From assembly GCF_943734655.1 (NCBI RefSeq), contig NC_071355.1, forward strand, positions 222,938,527 to 223,002,526: a DNA stretch of 64,000 nt, given 5' to 3'. Shown piece by piece: positions 53,975-64,000 of the stretch. This stretch comes from Sabethes cyaneus. Its lineage: Eukaryota > Arthropoda > Insecta > Diptera > Culicidae. The notes beneath the pieces were generated by a model. The model saw only the letters and a list, made by a program, of their open reading frames with translations, was not told the DNA's origin and made no database searches. Each line of letters opens with the position of its first letter. Positions within the stretch are counted from its first letter, which is position 1. Position numbers and translations under genes: made by a program.

Positions 53975-56900
53975 GTAAGTATTCTGCTGCTATTATTTTC
54001 ATTGAATTGTTGTGCGAAAGCACAAATCTTCCGACTACTGCGAAAAATTGGTGGCTCGAATCACATCATTATAGTAGTTCAATGAAAAATTTTCGTAGAT
54101 AACTGTTTGTGTAACTCTACGAGGATTTCTAAAGTAAGCATTATTATTGTGTAAGTGTGAAATGTGTACTAAATATATCGAAATTTAAACATAAACCCGC
54201 TCCTGCACAAAAGTTATAGGTCAATTAACAGATTAGCAAGATGTAATGCATTCATTTAAAATCATGTCAGTAACATGAGTTTTATGCCTCAATTATTGCC
54301 CGGTGCACCGACACCGAGACCCGGCAATCAGTTTCGACAAACAATTTGAATTGCAAAAATAAACAAAAAAAGAAGAAAGAAGATAAAAACAGCTGTCACA
54401 CGGCTGGTATGCTATGGGTCGCCGTAATATTTTCCGTGCCCTGTTTCGTAAGCTGCGAAATTTTCGTTATCAAGAATTCAATCACCGTTATTTCGCTGGA
54501 ATTGCCAGGCCAGCAAGGAGAAGGAGAGGCACAGCTCGTCAATATAATGGCGTATTTTCTTGCCTCTAAATACAGGCTCGCACAGACGAAATAACGTCAA
54601 CAATGTTACATTGGACTGCCGCCGTGTGACCGACCCTCCACTGGTCTGTCGTCGAATGCTTTCTTTTTAAGTCGGTACTGAAATTTTATATTTATTATGA
54701 ATATTATATTTATGCACTCATCGAATGGTTATTCAAATTTAAATGCGCCATTCATTGCGCCGAGACTGGCACAATGAAACGCGGCTGGGCACCCAGTCGC
54801 GGAGAGTAAGGTATATATTATATTTGCAAAATGTGTCGCATAAGTTTTCACATCGGTCCGTCTGCCATGGTTTAGACCCTTCGCATGCGTGTCGCCTGTA
54901 ATAAACCGTGTCAACTTTTGGCCAGTAATGAGTAAGTACTGCGAAACAGGCGCAATCAATACGCGAGTCCATGAGCTTGAGGGTGATTGAACCAATAGTG
55001 ATACTTGATGATCGCTGTATATTATTCGGAACGCTTAGTACAGGAGCATACACCTTGTGGTTTTGTGTGGCTGCCCTAAAACCTTCCCAGCCCAGCCAAG
55101 CCTGTGTGAGTCCGGTTAAACCACGGCAAAGTTTCTGCAGTGGACAATTGCCGAACAGCAAAGACGTCGTTTTTCTACTGCCTCCCTGTCAAAGGGGTCC
55201 GGGTCTGAGGCGGGCAAAAGGTGTCACACACTGCCACACCGACCGCAAGGAATGGTGACCAAATTAAACTCGGTAGCAATTTACCATGCAAAGCCGCGCG
55301 ACAGAAAAATGTTATCTGATTCAATTATAAAATAAAATGTGAATGTGTACAACGAGAGTGCCTCTGCGAGCCGCAGCGAGTGTTGGACTTGGAACATCGG
55401 TTGGAACCATTCACTGCCTACGATATGGAGCCGAGGGAGGGTTCCGCCCATGCGGAGGGAGCAAAAGTTGCAACGTGGTCAAACTACTTGTTGGATTTGC
55501 TGTGAATCTTCAAAGAAAGTTTACAAATTTTCTACCACCTTCGGCTGTCAGGAGGAGGGTATTCACAGCACGCCGCCGGACACCTTAAACCCACAGCAAT
55601 TGCCGTCTTGCGGACGGATTTGTTGATGGCTTTCCATGCAACGTCTACATTGAAATTTTATGCCTCACATTTCGTAGCTCAATTGCGGGAGGAAAGGCCC
55701 TTTGTGTACCACTGCTGGGTAGCAACAATTTGTCTCTTTGTTTCGAGTCGCTGTTAAAATATCGTATTAGAGTAGTTCTGGCAGTAGCAGCAAGTTGAAC
55801 TAACGGTAACTATGAGGGAGTGGTGAGCTTTAGGTTAAGTACCGAAGAAATGATCAGTAGAACAATATTTACAGAAGTATGCTGTCAATAAACAAGAATC
55901 CTATATAACGGAAATGAATGTGCAATGTAAACCCCATGCGCAAACTTGACGTCCGATGATGGTTTGACCATTCGATACCGCATCATATAAAACAACCATT
56001 GCAAATATTTTCGGAAATTCGCTCAACATTAGAGAAAAAATAGTCCAAAAAATGTATGTGGTACACACCTTTCAATACTTTTTTCTTTGTTCGAAACCGT
56101 TTGCTCGAAGAGCAAGCGGAGTTTTCTTACCAACAGTTGATAGAAGAACCAACCCTACGACCTCCTGCACTGCTGCTGCCGGCAGTTGTTGTTGTTTTGC
56201 CTCGTTTTCATTACGGCTAGTGATATATGTTTTCCTTTCGCCTTGATTATATCCTTCCTTTCATTACGATTTTTTTACCACTTTCTCCTGATCCTGCCCG
56301 TACTCGATTTGATGCAGACGTTAGTCTCTGCTGTATGGCTAGCCGAGCAGAGTAGTAATAGCGGCCCAAACACATCGGTTTCCTACGTAGTGGTGTGTTT
56401 TCATTTCGTTTTCACTCTTTCCGATTTGATCGTTATTGGCCTTTATTTTGATTATAAGTTAATTAATTTATTCAACGTGAGCGACCGAAGAGAACTGCTT
56501 ACAGCCGGAGACAACACAAGGCGTGTATGGTGCAGGCAAATGAAAACAAATTCTTGGAATTACTTACTTGCTACGGTTGAGCTTCTGTTGACCAGTAGTC
56601 CTGCTCAATCCATTGGGATTTGAAATGTTTTCTTATGAAAGGGCTTTTGTTTTATTCGGTGCAATTCGGCTACAATATTATTTTTTCTATCAATTTTTAT
56701 TGGTACGAATTTACATTTAGAGTTACATCATCACAACTGTTACATTTACATTCACTATACATTACTTCGATTGATATAACTTCTCTGCTATGCGAATGTT
56801 TTATTTTTGTTCTAATTCAACGGTGTCATTAGAACTGATAATAATGATGATGATGGTGGTGAAGCATTCGATGATGATTAAAATGCAATGATAACCATAT

Positions 56901-58560
56901 GTCGTATCACCGTTGCTTTGGGCTCATAACGAGCTCGCTGCATAGGATATGAGATACCGCTACCAGCAGCGCCTACACTAGTACTTTCTGTGCTTTCCTT
57001 TGGTTCAATTGCAATCACCACGACTACAGACAACGATCAGCCTGTACTTGTTGGTGGTGGTGGTGGTGGTAATACATTATGGTTGATGATCGTTTTGCGG
57101 CGGCCGGCAACCACCCGCTACCAACAACAAGTTATGGTACCCTTTTTCCGGACAATCATTCATAGCCTGATTGTGTAGTAGTAGTGGTAGTAGTCGAGCA
57201 CACTCGAAACGAGTGGGTATCTATTACGCATGTCATAAGCTGTGTTACATCACCCATACAGTGGGACTGTAAGGATACGTGAACGTAGCTCATTCTCTCC
57301 TTCGGGTGAGTCACTCGCCGGTGAAGGAGAACTGACGTGATTATTATTATTGGAATTGCAAACAAAAACACGTACTCCGTGAATCGTATCCGTCGCTTAC
57401 GTACGTACCAGCGCCAGCCAGCGTTGCGTTCGGAACCGGGTGCAGTTTCAGTTTGTTCAGCAGTTTGGAGCGATGAGAGTCCTTAGATGGTCCCGTCCTA
57501 CACGGAGGCAGTTGTTTGCTGGAGTGCATTTAAGCTGCCCGAGCTGAGGGTGTTGTATGCGTTAAGGAATGCATTGTTCGTTTCATTCAAGTTGACTGAC
57601 GATGTGGCTGGTGTGAAGTAGTTCAACGAGTACCGTGGAGCATTGTTGTCTTCGGCGGTATAAAGGAGTATATTGTTTTGTTATGCATAAGTTCCCTATC
57701 ACATCACAGCCGTCGTTGTATAGAAAAATTCTGATTTTGTCTTAATTTTTGCGACCGCTTTGAAGTTTAGCCTTTTTCCACTTTAGATAGGTTATTTTTT
57801 AACGTAGGACCTACCTTGCCTTACGGTTGTAAAACAAAAATCTAGAAGTGCGTTCCTCATGAAAAAATAGTCAGGTTTCGAACGCTAAATTCATTCATTT
57901 CTCAACCACTTCGCAAAATATGTCTACCAAACGATTGAATTTAGTGAAAACAATTTATTTTTGGAGAGTCGCTGTTGAAAAATCCATAAACTCTAGTCAT
58001 AATTGGCACATGTAAGTACACTTTTGCTTCACAGGGCCGTGACAACAGCTGTTATTTAATGTCTTTTCGAAAAAAGTGACAGGATCTCCTCGTCCCAACA
58101 GGTCAGGGTTTATTTCCTTTCTTTGGATTTAAACCACCTTGATGTCCTGAAAGTAAAAAGTATTCGTAAAAGGACGCAATCCTCTCGTACGTTCAATCGT
58201 TTGCTTCGATAATTTATTCAAAATTAAAGCGTTGTGCATAAAACAATGACAGGTTGTAAAATTTTGTGCAACATTTTTTACAAGTTTTATTTTCCGTTAA
58301 TTGTTGGGAAAATTTACTTACATGTTCATATAAAAGTATTGTTTGCTTACTGAAATATGCATTTGAGCAATTAAACTTGAAATACGTGAATGACAAAAAT
58401 TTCTTATTTGGATGAAACTTTACCTACGTGTTTGATAGGAAGAATCATGCAGCTTCCACAGACTTCAGTCCCATTTTGATTCAATACTTATTTTTAAAAA
58501 AGGCGTTTTTCATGGGTGTTATCTGAAGTTTTTGAAGCGTCTTAGTAGAATACGAGTTCG
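53975..58560. other. Proposed intronic DNA, no gene recognised
   Basis: No repeat-free coding signal is visible. Simple tracts include GGT units at 57052-57070 and ATG/GAT-rich stretches near 56840-56880. The unidentified gene's second intron would begin at 53975. Confidence 0.35.
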
Positions 58561-58566
58561 AAAACA

Positions 58567-58611
58567 GACACTGAGGATGCCTGCAAGTCGTAGGCGAAAT
58601 ACGTATCTGTC
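58567..58611 (+). ncRNA. Hammerhead-ribozyme-like motif, locus 5 (best stem set)
   Basis: GACA (58567-58570), CTGAGGA (58571-58577), one extra T, GCCTGC-AAGTC-GTAGGC (six-pair stem II with one G-U), GAAA, TACGTA, TC, TGTC (58608-58611). Stem I can extend past an internal loop by TTC with GAA. Stem III (AUAC/GUAU) has no loop, so in cis it could keep only about two pairs, but two molecules could form an 8-pair palindromic stem. The element's conserved flanks are AAGCGTCTTAGTAGAATACG before and CATAGTAGAATTAAATTGG after. Confidence 0.5.
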
Positions 58612-58964
58612 GTGAATAAAATACACATAGTAGAATTAAATTGGATAAGTTTTCTTATTTTTTATTTTTAGATGGGTGTTATGTTTAATAAATCGGGTAT
58701 GGAAAACTATCGATTACTCAAAAATTATGTCTAAGGAAGAGTTGTAGAAAACTAATTTCTAAGCATGAAAAGAGTATGCATTCAAAAAACTTTGTCAGTT
58801 TTGTGAAAATTCCTGCCAGTAAAAACAAGTTAGATTTAAACTTCTCGGTCGGTGGTTATCTACAGTAGACGGAGGAAAAGGCACAATTTGTATCTAAAAA
58901 AAACAACCAGACGCGTCGCTATCTTAATAAGTGGGTTTTGCAGTCTCCTTTTGTCCAGCGCCTC

Positions 58965-59145
58965 TATGGTTCAAAGGTACAAGTACCAGCGAGGCACATA
59001 CCTTGGCGGGTGTTGTGGGTTCGAATCCGGTTATAATCTCAGATTATAGCTTGGTTCGACCCATGCACTTTCCAGCATGGGACAAAAGGTAGGAGTCAAA
59101 ACGACTACCTGTTAAGCGTAGCTTCCAATAACCCCCCCCCCCCCC
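58965..59145 (+). mobile_element. tRNA-derived SINE, third type, with poly-C tract
   Basis: A head with GGTACAAGTACCAGCGAGGC and a canonical B box GGGTTCGAATCC at about 59019-59030, then a body with GGGACAAAAGGTAGGAGTCA. A run of 14 C at 59132-59145 follows. Confidence 0.55.
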
Positions 59146-59964
59146 TTTCCTCAGCTTTCCGCTCTTTCCCGTCCTTCATCAAAAAATTTTCATTTCTTTC
59201 CCTACCGTCCCTTCATCAATTGTAGAACCACCGTTTCAAAAAATATTAAAATATACCATTTTTGAATTTATTTAATTTATTTTAGTCTATTGAAAGTTAT
59301 TCTGTATTTTAGGACGCGCATGGAATTTGGTGAAGTTGAACAGTTTACGATTACAATTACTTCCTTACCTGCTGTATTCACCAGATCTGGAGTAAAATCT
59401 TAGGCTAAAAATAAACCATTTTATATGAACTGTGTTGACAGTATCTCATGTGTAGCTATTAATTATACGCACTTGTAAAAGTAGACAAAAAAAATCAATA
59501 GTCACTATCCTCGTTTGAACACAAAATCAAGTTATCCAACCAATTTAAAAATCACGAGCAATCAAAACAAAGCTTTGATATGGGATGTTTTCAAAATTAA
59601 AAAAGAAAGACTCCGCATTGAAAAGCTTATGCAAAAATAAATCATAACCCCGAGTCCTGTGTGATATTAATTGTCTTGCATGAGGCTTTGTATACTTCTG
59701 TTGTTTTTACCGAGGTTCATCGCTAAGTACAATAAGGAAGCACTTCCTTTTGCCAATTTGTAATTTTCAATATACCTGCACACGGATTTTCCGGATCTCA
59801 ATACAGCCGAAGTCCGAAAATTCCCACAACGGTTTTGCCATCGAAAAAGAATGCTTAAGATTGACACATTCACACGGTTTTATTTCCGTGCAATTCCACC
59901 AAAATCCTGTTTGGTTAGCCGTGATGAAACAAAAGCAAAGATCAGCGTTTCAAATTTCCTGCCA

Positions 59965-60003
59965 CCACTCACTCACTCACTCACTCACTCACTCCCTCAC
60001 TCG
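59965..60003. repeat. (CACT)n microsatellite
   Basis: About eight units of CACT with one CCCT interruption. Flanking DNA carries no recognised gene. Confidence 0.85.
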
Positions 60004-61531
60004 CTAGAACTGCTATCAGCTACTGCATGCAGTAGGAAATATGGTACAAATATGAAAAACGGATCAGAAGCGTCTCGCCCTCGCTCGTCATCATTTCCCC
60101 AACGTCCGACCAGCTGTCGATGCGTACTCTGTTATGTTGGTCCTTTGGGATTGCTGATGAATTTGCACACGTCGAGAGACAGAGAAAATTACTCCCCTAA
60201 CTCACGAGGCACGGCGGACGCCTGCTTCACGATTATTGGTATCCAAAGGAACTAGAATACGCACTGGAAACCATATGCTACGCTACGCTAATTTATTGTC
60301 AGAATTATAACCAGCAAGCCTATTTCAAACAAATCAATCATGCCCCGTCTATGTGCTCAGTTCGTATGTCTATCGTTTAAGCACTGTCGAATTGCACCGC
60401 GTGTGAGACGACGACCCTCGCAATCGTAACGCGGTGGGTTACGCACTTTTCCGAATCTTCCGATAGGTTCCTGCACCGGGTAGCCGAAAATAACGCAGAG
60501 TTTATACGCAACTTAATTATGCAGTTATTTTACCTAATGTCAGGAACCGTTGTTGGGCCGCCTTCACTTTTCCGGAAAGATTCTATTCGATACGCACATT
60601 TTCGATCAGAATTCTGCTGCAGTGGCTTCTCGGGAGACCGCCAGTCAGTCGCTTCCATCATTGAACGGAGGAGGGTACCTTCCTAAATACACCAAACGAT
60701 TCGGAATTTGTTTTTCCCTATCGACGAATCAATTGGGCGCGCGATGCAGGAACGAACGGTATGACTGCCATCAATCAAATGATATTCGATCGAGCACACC
60801 GATTGGATGATTGGCTGGTTTGAACTGGTCGTCGTCATTGTGTGGTGCACAAAAATAATTGGAGTTTGAGTAAGATATTGGTAGATTTAGGACATATTAG
60901 GACCTTCTTGGGCACACAACTGAATATTATTTGTAAATACTGGCAAAAGGTGATTTGTAAAGTGTTCCAGTCGAATTTGATCAGTTAGGTCTTAAGCCCT
61001 TTAAAGTAGCATTTCGGTAATTGAATTTTTTCAGACAATTAGCTATATTTACTTATCTTGTAGTAGATCAACCTCATGTTTTTGTGTTGACTTATCAGGC
61101 ATTTGAATAATTTGTATAACAATTGTCTTTCTAAAGGATGACGGAAATGGTAGAAGAAAGTAATGAATGGTACAAGAAAGTATCTCCAGGATGGGACCAG
61201 GGACCGAAACGGTTACATTATTTTTTATACATTTGCCAGTATGCAGTGCCATGTCAGAATCTCAGCCAATACCGTCGCTTCATATTGTTTCTGTATCGAG
61301 AGAGCCTATCTCTCGATGCGTTAAAACTAGCTTGAATACGTACATGATAATAAGCAAACATTCTTACTTGCACTGTGACCAGTCGCAGAAAATGTCACAG
61401 TATAGAAATGACAGACATTCGCCGCTTTTTGCTTACAGTGCTAGCTGGAATAGTATGGACAAGCGATAGAGAATAAGGTGTAATTATTGATGCGTTTTTC
61501 ACCTGAACTTTATGTAATGAAAATTGTTGCA

Positions 61532-61660
61532 GGGATCAATCCCGGCGTAGTGGTTAACATTCACGCCACTTACGCCGAGGACTCGGATTCAAATCCCAAC
61601 CCCGCAGAAGTCACGAATGACCCAAGCTGTTAAAGTGACTATAATCTAACAAAAAAAATT
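61532..61660 (+). mobile_element. tRNA-derived SINE, copy 3 (best preserved)
   Basis: GGCGTAGTGGTTAACATTCACG resembles an A-box region, GGATTCAAATCC at about 61584-61595 is the B box, then AAGTCACGAATGACCC, AAAGTGACTATAATC and an A-run. Same family as 23593 and 45966. Confidence 0.75.
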
Positions 61661-62315
61661 GTTGCATTATGGTACGGTTTTATGGCTGATCACTACTTTA
61701 AAGATCTTGTAAGAATAGATGCAATAGAATTCGTTTTCAATTTTGGAAACATTCTTCTTTGAATCCGCATTATTTGGGGAAAAGCTGTTGGCATACGAAA
61801 GAAGCAGCAAATGAGAATACCAAAAACCAGTACACCTTTTGTCATGCATGGTGCTAGAATATTGAAGCGAGTCTTGGCCGCTCTGAAGTGTGGACAATAC
61901 GACGAGCAAGCGATGTTATCGTTATTCCGGTATTTCTTCTCGGTGCGTGTGTACTAGAAATCTGCCGAATGACTGGTCGCAAGAAATAATGTCAAATGTC
62001 TTCAGATTTTGGTCACCAACCAGTACATTTTGCGTCCCTGGATGGGACAAGTTGTGAAGGAAACAGAGTGGAAAGTTAGATAAGAGGATGGTTATCAAAG
62101 CAATACTCATAGGTTCGCATTTCGTTCCTTTCTATCAAATTGGAAGATCCGTAGATTGAACCAATCTATAATAGGAGCCAATTACTAGTGGATTCGAGCC
62201 CGATATTACGTAACCCTTGAACTTGAACCACAGAGAGCAGGTAAAAAAGAATCTTTAGTAACTGTAGAAAATAGGAACGAGGCCAAAATAAGAAAGAGCT
62301 TGATTACACGTTCGT

Positions 62316-62427
62316 TACCCAAGCAACAATGTGAGTTTTATTGTACTCTTATGGTGGTCTACAAGACCAATTTTGGTCTTAAATGCCATCATAAGAGTGT
62401 AATAAAACCCGAATTGTTACTTGGATA
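62316..62427. mobile_element. Small foldback MITE with CCAAGCAACAAT ends, copy 2
   Basis: TACCCAAGCAACAATGTGAG at left, AATTGTTACTTGGATA at right, an internal AAGACCAATTTTGGTCTT palindrome, 112 bp. The sister of 22349-22459 carries the same AACAATGTGAG or AATTCGGG end variants in the opposite order. Confidence 0.78.
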
Positions 62428-63039
62428 TAGTGATTTTCGGAGAGAAAAAAGATGTGTCGGTGGTTGTAGGACGAAAGACGGGGTAACTGACAATGGGGGA
62501 GGGATGTCCAAATGAGGTTTCTTGCATTATGGGAATTTGCGAAACGAAAAGAGATGTGAAAAGGGTTGGAAGATAAATTTCCCAAATCTTTTTATTAAAC
62601 TTGGCACAATTGTTCCTTCTCAGACGGGAATCAGCATAGGGGGGTGATCCCTAACAGGGGGAGGGTAGTTCAAATGTGGAGAAAGGGCTTTGTTTGTCTT
62701 TCATTATGCGCATTTCCGGATGACAAATATACAAATTCTTAGGAGTTACTATAACACAGGTACAATTGACTGGACGATAAAGGTACCCCGAGTAAGATCG
62801 GGCACTCAGCTAGTTTTTATAATTTTCTAGAAAGCTAAGATTTGTTTCTGGAATTTTTCGAAAATCCACGTTTGTGACGAAAAATAACCATGCGTCTCCT
62901 TTTTCTTAAGATTTCATGGAGGCGCCTTGTTTAACACGTTACTTTACATGAAAGGTTAGTAAGTTTTTGTTATCAGTACCGGATTTAATAACAATTCTGG
63001 AAAAATCCCGCCCATTCAAGATTCAAAAAAAGTGAGATT

Positions 63040-63100
63040 TAGAATAAAACAATGTGATAAATTTTACACATTGTAAAATTTATCACATTGTTTTATTCTA
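63040..63100. repeat. Perfect 61-bp palindrome
   Basis: Arms of 29 bases pair without a mismatch around a CAT spacer. The left arm begins TAGAATAAAACAATGTGATA and the right arm is its exact complement. No element ends or target duplication are recognised. Confidence 0.9.
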
Positions 63101-64000
63101 ACGCGATACTTGTGCGTACATAATTCACGATGATGGCAAACAAAGTGACACTGTGACGACGACACTTTTACCGATACTGTTACGCGCGTCATTGACTCTT
63201 TGCGTCAGACCTCCTAGTGGAGTTCCCGGATGCATAGGAGGATACCGGAATATTATGTTTTTGTTTGTGTTCACGAAAATGTCCCGATGTGATGGCATGG
63301 TAAAGGTTTATCTGTGCATTCATCTGAATTGTTTATTGCGTAAATATTTAACTAAAACATTTTGATCAAATTTACCTCTCATATGGTGCTATGCTGCCTG
63401 CATGACGACAGACAGCTGTGCGCTACAGCCAGCGCGCCGCAGTGGTTGTTGGGTCTTGTTTAGTCGGAAATAAGTTTGCCCTATTACCGTTGCCGAAGGA
63501 AGCGACCGAACAATTTGGTAGTTTTGTTTTGTTTTGGGTGGGCGGGGGCGGTAAATATTTGCCCGTGCGCCAAAGGGGATGTGTGTTTGCGGAGTGGCGG
63601 TGGCGTGGGGAGTTTATAGTGTAAGGAAACGCACTTGTCTTCATATGCTTCCTCGACACAGAAGCGAAGAAACAATCGAAAAGAAATGAAATAAAGTACG
63701 ATAAGTCAATAAGCGAACGCCGAGTTCGCATTTTGGGGACTCCTTCGTGTTAGATGAGACGTAGGTACCTGCTAAGCCATCTAAAATAGGTTGTAAGTAA
63801 AGTGTGGGGCAGACAGTAGTCTGCTCCATTAGGATACGTCATAAAATGGAAGAAAAACGGAATCGAATAAAAATTGTAACACGCACATCGTAAAACATTT
63901 GACGTTTTACCTAGCTTTTGCTGGTTGTTTAGTATAGCTTTCGAATGTAGAAATGAATGAACGTTTTTTGTGCGATGTCTGCTTCTGCAAATGATGTTTT
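63101..64000. other. No gene recognised
   Basis: Overlapping open frames of up to about 100 codons on both strands near 63420-63830 share a G/C-rich stretch and show no motif. The window ends inside the proposed large gene. Confidence 0.35.

Noticed and set aside
54729..55626. Overlapping frames of 81-140 codons on both strands
   Set aside because: They conflict with each other and have no domain. The GC-richer composition of the region explains the lack of stops.
1..64000. CRISPR arrays, operons, ribosome-binding sites
   Set aside because: The introns and repeat content are those of an animal nuclear genome. The only tandem array (44841-45548) has no spacer structure.

Overview
The window looks like a transposon-rich dipteran genome, most likely a culicine (Aedes-type) mosquito. 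The evidence is short GT-AG introns in insect-like nuclear genes, AT-rich intergenic DNA packed with TA-flanked and 8-bp-TSD MITEs, tRNA-derived SINEs, decayed APE-type LINEs, a mariner relic and one young Ty3/Gypsy element. This assignment is inference from gene and repeat content. No species marker is present.

Layout. The left 10 kb is the gene-dense part. Dpm1 (minus) and Ndufb9/ND-B22 (plus) are head-to-head across 367 bp. Ndufb9 then converges on a small H15 (linker-histone-like) gene. A transposon block follows at 4.3-7.4 kb, then a four-exon minus-strand gene (7675-10006) that I read as a fusion of two THAP fingers, a ZAD and one C2H2 finger. From 10.2 to 22.5 kb the DNA is almost wholly mobile. 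Its centrepiece is a nest in which an 8-bp-TSD MITE (11922-18650) holds a second element, which holds MITEs, which hold a complete Ty3/Gypsy element with identical 189-bp LTRs and an intact 1449-codon gag-pol ORF. A ten-exon Cep104 gene (ciliary-tip microtubule protein) occupies 24949-28916.

From 31.5 kb rightward no ordinary compact gene was found. I propose that a short first coding exon (31525-31558) is spliced across about 22 kb to a 58-bp exon at 53917-53974, so that the right half of the window is intronic DNA of one large plus-strand gene whose body lies beyond the window. This intron is loaded with LINE relics (33.9-36.7, 41.5-43.0 and 49.0-51.7 kb), a mariner relic, SINEs, foldback elements and a MITE containing a 30-bp minisatellite.

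The most unusual signal is a dispersed repeat seen at five loci (22.5, 26.0, 42.1, 52.6 and 58.6 kb, both strands). Its 43-45 nt core matches the plan of a type I hammerhead ribozyme: a 4-bp stem I, a CUGANGA box, a 6-bp stem II, GAAA, a palindromic stem III and a UC cleavage position. One extra nucleotide sits between the CUGANGA box and stem II in the well-preserved copies, so activity is a hypothesis.

Exon boundaries were chosen by eye from GT-AG signals, reading-frame phase and family similarity. No alignment or search was run.
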